Source: Paenibacillus sp. Soil787 (GTDB lineage: Bacteria > Bacillota > Bacilli > Paenibacillales > NBRC-103111). Taken from it: DNA of 64,000 nt. Location of the stretch: NCBI RefSeq assembly GCF_001429545.1, contig NZ_LMSP01000023.1, forward strand, positions 68,747-132,746, read 5' to 3'. Each line of letters opens with the position of its first letter. The stretch's first letter is position 1. Positions 26,568 to 35,392 of the stretch are shown here, in pieces. The notes below the pieces were generated by a model. It was not told the DNA's origin and made no database searches. It was given only the letters and a program-made list of their open reading frames with translations. Position numbers and translations under genes: made by a program.

Positions 26568-28457
26568 TATAGTAATAGCTGGGAAACGAATGATAACCTC
26601 TGTGCCTATGTATTTTTGACTTTTGAACTCAATGTGCCCTTTCATGATTTCAATGATCCGAAAGGTGATCATTAATCCAAGCCCTGTCCCCTTCGTCTTT
26701 GTGGAATAATAAGGCTCCCCTAATTTGATCAACTGCGCGGGTTCAATCCCCTCGCCATTATCTTTGATATGAATGTACACCTCATCATTTTTAAGATAAG
26801 CCCATATATGAATCTGACCATCAACCTGAAAGGCTTCGATACTATTTTTGATAATATTAATAAGCACTTGTTTCAATTTCGATGAGTTCCCTTGTATATG
26901 CAAATCATTAGGAACACTAACGGTTATCCGCCCGCCATGTAAGGTAGCCAATGGAACAATAATACCTTCAATTTGGCTGATTTCCTTGGAAACATTTAAA
27001 TCAACGAGATCATCAAGCTGGGGCTTTGCAAAAGTCAGGAAGTCCGTAATGATAACAGAAGCCCGATCTAGTTCTTCTATCGCGATTCCCATATATTCTT
27101 TGTTCTTATCATCTGTTCTAGCAGCGACAAGCTGTAAAAATCCACGTGTTACTTGCAGAGGGTTTCTCACCTCATGAGCGACAGAAGCCGCCAATGCGCT
27201 TATGATTTCCATCTTTTCAGAGAGTTGGAGTTGATGATTGTAAAATTCAAGTTCTTTGGAATAATTAATCATATGTTCCTGATTGATGGCAAAGCGCCTG
27301 CCTAATACGACAACAATGACAATAATAAATCCGACAACTCCCCATTTCCAGAAGAAAAACTGATAGTTTTGAGAACTAGCATAGAAGTATATAAGGTCTA
27401 GAGTACTCATAAATGCTAACATGACAAAACCAGATAAGAAAATAATAGCTTCCTTGTTCCCTCTTCGTACAAGAATAATGGAGCATACAATCATTAAAAT
27501 GAACTGACTAATCATAATAAACCCCAAAACGGTAACCGATGCAAAAAAATAAACTTTGTTAAATCGATAATTACTGAGTTGATTAACGAGCATAAAAGTA
27601 ATTAAAAAAATCGAATACAGAACTTGGAATTTTCTAAACCAACGAATCAGTTTATATTTTCCGTCATCAAATATTTTTTCAAAAAAATAAGTGAGTGCTG
27701 GCAAGAAAATGGCAAGCGACATATCAAACAAAGCACTAAATAGATCGCCATAGTTCGTAAAGTTTGCGTACATGAAAGATGAATATGTAATAAAAATAAA
27801 GCCAAGCGTTAAATTAAGTATACTAACTAAAACCCAGTTTGTAAGTTGACTTTTTTTCAGGAAGAAAGAACATATCAGCATACTCGCAGACATGAAGAGA
27901 AAGGCACATCCTAGTATAATGTCCGGCAAATCTTGAAGTACAAATGTTCGCGTCAAAGCAGTGTAATCATCCAGCTTAATTGCTGAATGTATTCCTAAGC
28001 GCCCCATGGATGTCTCCAGCTTTAAATAAACGGTTTCTCCCCCGTCCTCGCTACTAATAGAAAATAAGCTTCTTTGACTATCAACTGGAAAATCAAACTT
28101 GGTTTCTCGAACTAAGCGATCACCAATATAAACCCAGAGGTTCTGCGCATGAATTCCTTCAATGTATATGCCATAGTCTTTAGGTACTTTGGACGGAAGT
28201 TGGAGCCTAATCCATGCCGAAGAAACTTCTTCCGGTTTCTCGGGAGATGATTTGCCGTTATTGATTTTAATCCATTGATTAGGGGAAGCAGTACTTACTC
28301 CTTCTAACCCCCCTGGCGGATCGCCCCACATGATGCTCCACTCTGGGATCGCTTTCATATCCACTTGATCAACGGCATAAGCATGGGAAGTCATAAATCC
28401 ATAACAAATAACCATAACCAACATCGTTTTCCAGAATACTTGAGATAACTGTTTCAT
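26562..28457 (-). CDS. 7TMR-DISM sensor histidine kinase
   Basis: The 631-residue protein has a signal peptide (about 1-28) and an extracellular 7TMR-DISM ligand domain (about 30-175, beta-rich). Seven membrane helices (about 180-395) and a HisKA domain with the phosphoacceptor in ASVAHEVRNPLQVTRGFLQL (H428) follow. The HATPase domain has NIIKNSIEAFQVDGQ and GTGLGLMITFRII. GGAGG lies 7 nt before the ATG. No response regulator is adjacent. The kinase core resembles the sporulation-type kinase at 21243, so input to a phosphorelay is plausible. It is convergent with the RiPP locus, so it could sense that product, but this rests on proximity only. Confidence 0.92.
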   Translation of the reverse strand: MKQLSQVFWKTMLVMVICYGFMTSHAYAVDQVDMKAIPEWSIMWGDPPGGLEGVSTASPNQWIKINNGKSSPEKPEEVSSAWIRLQLPSKVPKDYGIYIEGIHAQNLWVYIGDRLVRETKFDFPVDSQRSLFSISSEDGGETVYLKLETSMGRLGIHSAIKLDDYTALTRTFVLQDLPDIILGCAFLFMSASMLICSFFLKKSQLTNWVLVSILNLTLGFIFITYSSFMYANFTNYGDLFSALFDMSLAIFLPALTYFFEKIFDDGKYKLIRWFRKFQVLYSIFLITFMLVNQLSNYRFNKVYFFASVTVLGFIMISQFILMIVCSIILVRRGNKEAIIFLSGFVMLAFMSTLDLIYFYASSQNYQFFFWKWGVVGFIIVIVVVLGRRFAINQEHMINYSKELEFYNHQLQLSEKMEIISALAASVAHEVRNPLQVTRGFLQLVAARTDDKNKEYMGIAIEELDRASVIITDFLTFAKPQLDDLVDLNVSKEISQIEGIIVPLATLHGGRITVSVPNDLHIQGNSSKLKQVLINIIKNSIEAFQVDGQIHIWAYLKNDEVYIHIKDNGEGIEPAQLIKLGEPYYSTKTKGTGLGLMITFRIIEIMKGHIEFKSQKYIGTEVIIRFPAITIK

Positions 28458-28573
28458 TCATTTTCCTCCCCCGAAGAAAAATGTAAGTAATTAACAATAT
28501 AATAAATTCGACAGGTTTCTTTGCATTCCCTTTTTATTACATGGTAAACATTTGAAAAACAAAACATAAACAA

Positions 28574-28598
28574 CCCCCTGCGAAATAACATCAGGGGG
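28574..28598 (-). terminator. Terminator at the end of the catabolic operon
   Basis: On the minus strand CCCCCTG and CAGGGGG form a stem followed by TTGTTTATGTTTT, 28 bp after the cytosine-deaminase-like gene. Confidence 0.8.
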
Positions 28599-28625
28599 TA
28601 CAGTTAATTGTATAAATTTTTACAT

Positions 28626-29876
28626 TTATAATACAGTGAACAATTGACTCCTTGCAGTTACAGTCTCAGCGACAATGCGGCCTTGGCTCACTACATACCG
28701 ACAACTCGGCTGCTCACGAATAAGATCCATGGCATCATCTCCAGGCAGCAGGATAAAGCTGGCAGGATGGCCAATCTCGATCCCATATTCCTTGAGCTGC
28801 AGGGTGTTCGCTGCACGTGTTGTAATCATACGTACAAGCTCAGCCACTTCCTCACGTCCAGTCATATGTGCTAAATGAGCGGCGATATGGGCTGCTTGCA
28901 GCATATTCCCTGTTCCCAGCGGATAGAAAGGCGTCTGAATATCATCATGCGCAATGCTTACATTCACACCAGCCGCCCACAATTCCTTGATTCGGGTGAT
29001 GCCTCGGCCCTTGGGATAGCCATCGTATCTGCCCTGCATCGCACTATTGATGAGCGGACAACAAACAATATTCACACCCGAACGCACCAGCATTCCCTGC
29101 ACCTTCTGGTAATAAGCTTCACAATAATAGGCTGCAGCGTTCGCATGCGCAGCTGTTACTCGTTCGCGCAGTCCTGAACGAATCGCGAGATGGGCCACGC
29201 TTTCTAAGAACGTGGAGTGAGCATCGTCCATTTCGTCGCAAAAAACATGAACGAAGCAGCCGTGCTTTTCTGCTAGGTTGAAGCAAATCTCCAGCGAAGC
29301 CAGGCCTTCCTCACGCGTAGGCTCAAGATGCGGAATCGCTCCAATGCCATCAGCGCCAAGCTCAAGCGCTTGCTCCAGCCGGCGCTCATTATCGGGACAT
29401 GCGCGAATACCATCTTGAGGAAACGCGATAACCTGCAGGTTCATGTATGGTTTAACACGCTCACGCAAGGCAAGAAGTGCACGTAGAGCAATCAGATTTG
29501 GATCCGAAATATCTGCTTGTGTACGCACATGCAGGATACCGGCAGCCATCTGCATCCGAAGCACCTTCTCTGCTCGTTCCGTGACATCCTCGTAGGTGAG
29601 CGCTTGTTTCCGCTTTTGCCATAATCCGATGCCTTCGAATAGAGTCCCGCTCTCATTCCAGGCGGGCTCCCCCGCCGTTAGGACGGTGTCCAAATGAATA
29701 TGGGACTCCACGAACGGAGGGAGCAGCAGGTGACCAATGCCATCGATTTCGCGTTCCCCTTGTTCGGTAATACTTCCAAGCATAACGATTTTGCCGTTTT
29801 TTACACCGATATCTACAGGACTTCGGTCCTCTGAATGTCTAAACATACGCACATTACGAAATACAATGTCCAGCAG
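28626..29876 (-). CDS. Cytosine deaminase-like amidohydrolase
   Basis: The protein (416 residues from CTG) is closely similar in motif layout to E. coli CodA: LPPFVESHIHLDTVLTAGEP, SGTLFEGIGLWQKRK, HVRTQADISDPNLIALRALL, the metal His in HVFCDEMDD, and AHDDIQTPFYPLGTGNML. CodA deaminates cytosine, isoguanine and related rings. The only standard start in frame is GTG at 29852, which lacks a ribosome binding site. Eight extra codons encode LLDIVFRN as in homologues, and a CTG at 29876 follows AGAGGG by 8 nt; a TAG lies directly before it. It is the last gene of the catabolic operon. Ring deamination is likely; the exact substrate is not clear. Confidence 0.88.
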   Translation of the reverse strand: MLDIVFRNVRMFRHSEDRSPVDIGVKNGKIVMLGSITEQGEREIDGIGHLLLPPFVESHIHLDTVLTAGEPAWNESGTLFEGIGLWQKRKQALTYEDVTERAEKVLRMQMAAGILHVRTQADISDPNLIALRALLALRERVKPYMNLQVIAFPQDGIRACPDNERRLEQALELGADGIGAIPHLEPTREEGLASLEICFNLAEKHGCFVHVFCDEMDDAHSTFLESVAHLAIRSGLRERVTAAHANAAAYYCEAYYQKVQGMLVRSGVNIVCCPLINSAMQGRYDGYPKGRGITRIKELWAAGVNVSIAHDDIQTPFYPLGTGNMLQAAHIAAHLAHMTGREEVAELVRMITTRAANTLQLKEYGIEIGHPASFILLPGDDAMDLIREQPSCRYVVSQGRIVAETVTARSQLFTVL

Positions 29877-29906
29877 CTAACTCACCCTCTTTACCTTGGT
29901 GCCATA

Positions 29907-30803
29907 TTAGGTATCCTTTTTCATCTCGGATTCGTGCCACGAACTAAGCAGCCATTTGGCGAAAGCGTTGACCAATAGGAAGAAAATAATGCCCAGTGCT
30001 GATGCCGAAAGTCCACAAGCGAATAAATAAGGTGTTTTTAAACGCGCAGCGGCATACGTTATCGCATAACCAAGTCCGCCTTGACCTCCGCCGATACCGG
30101 CAATGTATTCACCGACAATAGCCCCGACTACGGATAAAGTACAAGAGATTTTCAGACCGGCTACGATATAGGGAAGGGCAGCTGGTATGCGCAGCCTCCA
30201 CATCGTTTGAATCGGATTCGCATTGTATAAATAAAACAGATTACTCATATTTTGATCCGTGGAATTTAGACCGATTAACGTATTTGAAAGCATGGGGAAG
30301 AATCCGATTAAGAATGTAATAATAACAATCGCATTCACACCTGCATCGAACCAGATCACAATGAGAGGGGCAATGGCGACAATCGGGATCGTTTGTAAAA
30401 TAATCGCATAAGGATACACACTCTTCTCAATCCATTTGGAGCTTGCCAGTAGAATGGCACCAGTAACTCCTAATATAATACTGAGGAAAAATCCAAGCAC
30501 AGCTTCCAGCGTCGTTGTCCTTACAGATACCCAGAGTCCGTGCCTGTTTTCTACGGCTGCTGCGACGATATCGGAAGGCTTAGGCACGAGATAAACAGGT
30601 GCTTTCACTAAATAAGCAATGAGTTCCCAGCCTCCAATGAAAACAACAAAGGCAACCAGCGGTGGCAAAAGATGCTTAAGCAGCAACAAAAGCCTGCGAC
30701 CTGGCGAGATCCCGTCTTCCAATCGATTAGCCCAAGCCGCCCGTTCGCGGGCAGGGAATATTTCATCCGGCAGTATTTGCAGGTATTTAGAATCTACAGC
30801 CAT
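29907..30803 (-). CDS. NitT/TauT-family ABC transporter permease
   Basis: The 298-residue membrane subunit has six predicted helices after a 40-residue cytoplasmic N-terminus. The BPD-type EAA region reads IQTMWRLRIPAALPYIVAGL, with GEYIAGIGGGQGGLGYAI near the C-terminus, characteristic of the TauC/SsuC/ThiX group. AGGGGG lies 7 nt before the ATG. It works with the ATPase at 32180 and the binding protein at 35393. It is separated from the ATPase gene by the flavoprotein gene, so the transporter genes are interleaved with enzyme genes. Confidence 0.9.
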   Translation of the reverse strand: MAVDSKYLQILPDEIFPARERAAWANRLEDGISPGRRLLLLLKHLLPPLVAFVVFIGGWELIAYLVKAPVYLVPKPSDIVAAAVENRHGLWVSVRTTTLEAVLGFFLSIILGVTGAILLASSKWIEKSVYPYAIILQTIPIVAIAPLIVIWFDAGVNAIVIITFLIGFFPMLSNTLIGLNSTDQNMSNLFYLYNANPIQTMWRLRIPAALPYIVAGLKISCTLSVVGAIVGEYIAGIGGGQGGLGYAITYAAARLKTPYLFACGLSASALGIIFFLLVNAFAKWLLSSWHESEMKKDT

Positions 30804-30820
30804 TATAAGTCCCCCTTCAT

Positions 30821-32158
30821 TTACATCTCATAAATGATTTTCCCTGGATTCAGCAGCCCTCTTGGGTCATTCTCACGCTTCTTGCGCTCCATGCTGCCAA
30901 CTTCACCACGTCCGCCGTGATCCAACACCCAGGTATGAGGATCAAATATTTTCACGCCGATGGATTCACAATATTGAATGATCTCGTATAAGCGTTCTTC
31001 GCTTTCAAAGCGAACAATCGGAAGCGAATTTGGTGATATTTCCCCACCGCTGCGTACCCATTCAAAATGCAAGTACACTTCTTCCCCATATTTATCTTTA
31101 ATCATCTGAATTTGTTCCATATAGGAATCCAGCTTAAAGCCAGCTTGCAGATACGTCATCGAAGGGTCCGTTTTCATTGCCCATAACGTCGTATGATTCC
31201 ATGTAAAATCCGACACCCCGATCGTTTTCCGGTAATTCTTAGCCTCAATCAGATGACCGATGTGCCCGCCATAGCTTTGGGCAAGAGCTTCGACTAGCGG
31301 CAGCGTATCCTCAGCAAATTCAAGCATAACAACGGCCATACCCGACTTGATCACTTTGGCAAACGGAAAGAAATATGAAGGAATGGGCCATTCCATGGGA
31401 GCAATAAGTCGTTTCAGAATAGCTTCCTCTCTAGCAAGAGCCTCACCGAATCGCATCGACTGCTCGAAGGTGTCGAAATTAGCAATAGCCTGAGCCCACT
31501 CGGTGCGAGGAGAAAGCGGGATGGTTACCTCGGTCAGAATGCCGGTAGTACCATAATTATGAATATAATCAAATAAGTCACGGCCTTGGATAACCAAGCG
31601 CTGCGGAGATTCTTCCATCGTGTAAATGACAGCTTCCAGCACATTGCCATCCCATAAGTTTCCGTGGGTAATCGAGCCGATTCCGCCGGAACCGCCGCTC
31701 ACAAAGCCGCCTACCGTTGCTTTGACATAAGTACTGGGGTATATGCGAATCTCTTGTCCGACTTCACGAGCCTTTTTATCAATTACACTAAGACGAACTC
31801 CGCATTGTAAACGAGCGTAGCCAACACCGATTTCAAGAATTTCATCCATCCGGCTTAAATCTAAGACAATACCGCCCTGCAGGGGAACCGCCTGACCATA
31901 GTTGCCTGTACCGGCTCCTCGAACCGTAACGGGAATATTGTGGCGGTAACCAAAGGCTAACACTTCAGCCACCTCAGTTTCATTGCGCGGTATAGCAACG
32001 ACATCGGCCGCTTTCATATGCTGCAATTGGCGATTAAGTACTGGGGAGTACCAGTAATAATCTTTAGAGAGCTTTTCTCTCGTTTCGGCATCGACAAACA
32101 CGATTTCTTTCGCAAGCTGCTCCTGTATCTCTTTCTCCCAGCTAATATTCATGGCCAT
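30821..32158 (-). CDS. FAD-linked oxidoreductase (GlcD/VAO type)
   Basis: The 445-residue flavoprotein has an FAD_binding_4 domain. The PP-loop is PVTVRGAGTGNYGQAVPLQG, preceded by VVAIPRNETEVAEVLAFGYR, with GGFVSGGSGGIGSITHG further on. The C-terminus is LLNPGKIIYEM. Family members oxidise hydroxyacids, alcohols or amines. Of three possible starts, the ATG at 32158 has AAAGGGTGA about 8 nt upstream. It is embedded between the ABC ATPase and permease genes of the catabolic operon, so it probably oxidises an intermediate of that pathway. Confidence 0.88.
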   Translation of the reverse strand: MAMNISWEKEIQEQLAKEIVFVDAETREKLSKDYYWYSPVLNRQLQHMKAADVVAIPRNETEVAEVLAFGYRHNIPVTVRGAGTGNYGQAVPLQGGIVLDLSRMDEILEIGVGYARLQCGVRLSVIDKKAREVGQEIRIYPSTYVKATVGGFVSGGSGGIGSITHGNLWDGNVLEAVIYTMEESPQRLVIQGRDLFDYIHNYGTTGILTEVTIPLSPRTEWAQAIANFDTFEQSMRFGEALAREEAILKRLIAPMEWPIPSYFFPFAKVIKSGMAVVMLEFAEDTLPLVEALAQSYGGHIGHLIEAKNYRKTIGVSDFTWNHTTLWAMKTDPSMTYLQAGFKLDSYMEQIQMIKDKYGEEVYLHFEWVRSGGEISPNSLPIVRFESEERLYEIIQYCESIGVKIFDPHTWVLDHGGRGEVGSMERKKRENDPRGLLNPGKIIYEM

Positions 32159-32179
32159 GAGCTTATTCACCCTTTCGTA

Positions 32180-32983
32180 TCAATGATCCAAAGCGGCAGA
32201 TACTTCACGAACTAAATCACTGAACTGCGTCGTTGTACGGAAGCTTTCATCTCGAGGAAAAGGGACGGGAATATCAAGCCTCGCCGATATTTTACCTGGA
32301 CGCGGTGTCATCACAACAACACTTGTGGATAAGAACACCGATTCGAATACGTTATGCGTGACGAATAGCACGGTCATCGACTTATCCTGCTGCCAAATAT
32401 TGAGCAGCTCCATTTGCAAGGTTTGACGTGTAATTTCGTCTAGAGCGCCGAAGGGCTCATCCATGAGGAGCAGCTTAGGTCTCGAAATGAGCGCACGCGC
32501 GATGGAGACACGCATCTTCATTCCCCCGGAGAGCTGTCTAGGCAGCACCTTCATATAGTCCTTCAAGCCGACCAGCTCCAATACGCGCTGAGCTTCTTCT
32601 TTCTGTGTCCTCTTATCTACACCGCGCAATTCAAGCGGCAATCTGACGTTAGCTTCGACCGTAGACCAAGGCAGCAGCGTATGATCTTGGAAAACAAAGG
32701 CGATATCACTTTGCTTGCGCGCTTCTTTGGGTGTCGTACCAAATACGTCTAATGTCCCTTTACTTGGCTTGGCAAGGCCAGTGATCATTTTGAAAATCGT
32801 TGATTTCCCACACCCAGACGGACCAACAAAACAAAGAAACTCCCCTTCTTGTATCGTTAGATTCACATCTTGCAAGGCAATTGTTCCGTTGGGGTACGTC
32901 TTAGACAGATTTTCCATATTTACGAATTTAGGGCCGGATACTTGTGAGTTGGATGTATGGAACAGAGAAGAATTCATAGCCAT
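32180..32983 (-). CDS. NitT/TauT-family ABC transporter ATPase
   Basis: The 267-residue ATPase is of the SsuB/TauB class: Walker A GPSGCGKST, Q-loop FVFQDHTLLPW, signature QLSGGMKMRVSIARAL, Walker B LLLMDEPFGALDE, and H-loop FVTHNVFE. AGGAGA lies 8 nt before the ATG. It pairs with the permease at 29907-30803. Substrates of this class include sulfonates, nitrate, thiamine precursors and pyrimidines; the operon context favours a nitrogen heterocycle. Confidence 0.92.
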   Translation of the reverse strand: MAMNSSLFHTSNSQVSGPKFVNMENLSKTYPNGTIALQDVNLTIQEGEFLCFVGPSGCGKSTIFKMITGLAKPSKGTLDVFGTTPKEARKQSDIAFVFQDHTLLPWSTVEANVRLPLELRGVDKRTQKEEAQRVLELVGLKDYMKVLPRQLSGGMKMRVSIARALISRPKLLLMDEPFGALDEITRQTLQMELLNIWQQDKSMTVLFVTHNVFESVFLSTSVVVMTPRPGKISARLDIPVPFPRDESFRTTTQFSDLVREVSAALDH

Positions 32984-33024
32984 TTACTTCATCTCCTGTA
33001 TGTGATTTATGGAACATTCCTCCG

Positions 33025-33837
33025 TTATTGTTCCTTTTTCAATGACGTCATCTCAAAAGCTTGAAAGGTGAGCAGCGCTTCGGCGATATGTGCACCGTAC
33101 TTTTCAGCCATCGCATGGCCTTTCGTTATCGTTGCTTGTGTGGCATCACCAGAAATGCCTGAATGAGATAAATCATCCATCACCCAAGCAAAAGCACGAT
33201 TGCGAAGGCTTAAATAACGCGAATCCGGATAATTCGGATATTCCGTAGGAGCCAGCTCCATATGAACCCAATCGGGCTTAGCCGACATCACTAGGGAAGT
33301 TTCCATATCACCCGCATGAATACCAGCCTGCTTCTCCAGCGGCGTTATCCACTCATCAGCGGCACCGAGACCGCCAGGATCTAATCGAAATACAGCCAGC
33401 CCCGTTTCAATACGGATTTCCCGACCCATCATATTTAATAAATCCGTGTTGCCCCCGTGCGTGTTCACTAGTACTAATTTCTGAAATCCGCTTTTACTCA
33501 GGCTTTTCGCTATATCCATCACAACAGCCATTAATGTAGTCGCCGATAACGTTATGGTCCCTGGATGGCCAAGGTGCTCCGTACTTTTGCCATACGGAAT
33601 GGCGGGCAGCAGCCATATATTCGCATCCTCGGGAAGCTGTTCGAAAGCCTCGGTCAAGAGGACTTCGGAAATTAATGTATCGGTAAACACTGGCATATGC
33701 GGACCATGCTGCTCGATCGCGCCAACCGGCAGAACGATAAGTGCATCATCTTTGGGAACCTGAGCAACCTCGAGCTTACTTAAACGGGGAAAAAAGCAGC
33801 GATCCCACGCTTTACCTTGATAACGATTGAATGACAA
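33025..33837 (-). CDS. Creatininase-family amidohydrolase
   Basis: Creatininase-family enzymes are metal-dependent cyclic amide hydrolases (creatinine, formylated pyrimidines and others). The 270-residue protein has the metal signature LPVGAIEQHGPHMPVFTDT (Glu, His, Asp), the VNTHGGN motif and HAGDMETSL with a metal Glu. The frame is open to 33876, but GGAGG is 8 nt from the TTG at 33837 and gives a family-like N-terminus. It is in the catabolic operon. It may open a ring or cleave an amide after deamination; true creatininase activity is only one possibility. Confidence 0.88.
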   Translation of the reverse strand: MSFNRYQGKAWDRCFFPRLSKLEVAQVPKDDALIVLPVGAIEQHGPHMPVFTDTLISEVLLTEAFEQLPEDANIWLLPAIPYGKSTEHLGHPGTITLSATTLMAVVMDIAKSLSKSGFQKLVLVNTHGGNTDLLNMMGREIRIETGLAVFRLDPGGLGAADEWITPLEKQAGIHAGDMETSLVMSAKPDWVHMELAPTEYPNYPDSRYLSLRNRAFAWVMDDLSHSGISGDATQATITKGHAMAEKYGAHIAEALLTFQAFEMTSLKKEQ

Positions 33838-33985
33838 GCTGAGCACCTCCAAGTGGGTGGATAGTAGTATACACATAAGCTCTTATGAAAAAAGACCCAA
33901 ACTCAGAGTGAAGAGCGGATCTTAAGCTTTCAATTTAGCGTCGTTCAACAATAAGGGGAGACTAACAGGTTAGCCAATTAGACGC

Positions 33986-35365
33986 TCACCCTTTCGCGAA
34001 TTCATGGTTATGGAAGGATACATTTTCGCTTGCTTCTTGCCAATAATGAGCTAAGGTCTTATCCTGCCACTCCGCTTTATTTGCAGCCATCCGCACAAAG
34101 CTTCCTTGACTATATACCCAGCGGCGTTCAGGCAGCATGGTAAAGAGCTCTTCCGGCGTACTTCCGTCTATGATAATAAAATTCGCATGATTACCAGCCT
34201 TTACCTCATAAGAAGTTAGACCGAGCACCTTGGCTGGCACATCCGTGATCATGCGCAGCAGCGTTCGAAGATCATCCGGTCGACCCATATGAGCGGCATA
34301 AGAGCCAATAAGAGCAATTTGCAATAAATCGCCTCTGCCAAAAGGATGAAAGGGATCGTGAATATTATCTGAAGCCACGGCAATAGGAATGCCTGCTTCC
34401 CAAATCTCCTTCAACCGAGTTACGCCACGTCTAACGGGGAAACTGTCTTGCCTTCCTTGCAAATACAAATTGACTGCAGGCAAGGAGACTGCTTTGAGCC
34501 TCGCATCAACCATGCGTTCAATGATGCCGTGAGCATCCTGATCCGTCATCGAAGCTAACGCACATAAATGATCGACGGTAACTCTCCCTGAATATCCCTC
34601 TGATTTCGTTCGCAATGCGATATGATCGATTGTGCGCGTAGCTGGATTGTCTGTTTCGTCGCAATGCAGATCAATCGGCACATCGTATTTCTCTGCTAAT
34701 TTGAATATAAAATCGATATCTTCCTTAGGGGTTAATGATAAATGCGGCGCCCCGCCAATCCCATCTACGCCCATCCTTAGTGCTTCCTCTACAGCATCAA
34801 CATCTAGTGACATGAAATTGTAGGGACACATCGGAAACAACTGCAAGCTGATATAAGGCGCTAAGGCTTCTTTGGCTTCCAAAGCGGCCTCAATTGTGCG
34901 TAAAGCTACTTCACGTGAGGCTCTCAAATTAAAATCAAGATGTGTACGAACATGCGTTGTTCCAAATGACAAAGCTTGCAAAGCCGAACGCATAATTCTT
35001 GATTTAATTTCATTTTTGGTAAAAAGCGGTGATGCACTTGAATAATTGCGTACGGCCTCTTCTAATGTCCCGCTCCGATTCTCAACCGAAGTTAGCGAGA
35101 AAGATTTGTCTAAATGCATATGAGCATCTACGAAGCCTGGCAGTATTATTTTCCCTTCAATGTCAATGAACGAGATGCCCGATTCACCTGTACCAAGCTG
35201 TGGTTTCCATTGTTCCAATGACATTGCATCAGAATGGGCAGCATTAGCTTCTTGATTCTGAATCTGAGTCCAAACGCCTTCACGAATCGAGAGACGAAAC
35301 AAATGCCCCTCATCCTCCATTGGCAATCGAACGTTCACTAAATCCATATTCATGATAGAAGCCAA
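33986..35365 (-). CDS. Amidohydrolase of the cytosine deaminase-like group
   Basis: A second CodA-like amidohydrolase (459 residues). It has PGFVDAHMHLDKSFSL with the HxH metal pair, FGTTHVRTHLDFN, IDLHCDETDNP with metal His, and ASDNIHDPFHPFGRGDLLQI. A Lys replaces the Thr of the usual HLDT and AGxP is missing, so substrate preference probably differs from the gene at 28626. Start choice: a GTG at 35374 abuts the G-rich ribosome site, while TTG at 35365 has about 8-nt spacing and is preferred. It follows the binding-protein gene by 27 bp. Confidence 0.87.
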   Translation of the reverse strand: MASIMNMDLVNVRLPMEDEGHLFRLSIREGVWTQIQNQEANAAHSDAMSLEQWKPQLGTGESGISFIDIEGKIILPGFVDAHMHLDKSFSLTSVENRSGTLEEAVRNYSSASPLFTKNEIKSRIMRSALQALSFGTTHVRTHLDFNLRASREVALRTIEAALEAKEALAPYISLQLFPMCPYNFMSLDVDAVEEALRMGVDGIGGAPHLSLTPKEDIDFIFKLAEKYDVPIDLHCDETDNPATRTIDHIALRTKSEGYSGRVTVDHLCALASMTDQDAHGIIERMVDARLKAVSLPAVNLYLQGRQDSFPVRRGVTRLKEIWEAGIPIAVASDNIHDPFHPFGRGDLLQIALIGSYAAHMGRPDDLRTLLRMITDVPAKVLGLTSYEVKAGNHANFIIIDGSTPEELFTMLPERRWVYSQGSFVRMAANKAEWQDKTLAHYWQEASENVSFHNHEFAKG

Positions 35366-35392
35366 TACCGCCACCCCCTGATTCTTTATCCC

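Noticed and set aside
33025-33837. True creatininase of a creatinine pathway
   Set aside because: No creatinase or sarcosine oxidase gene is present; only the family can be assigned.
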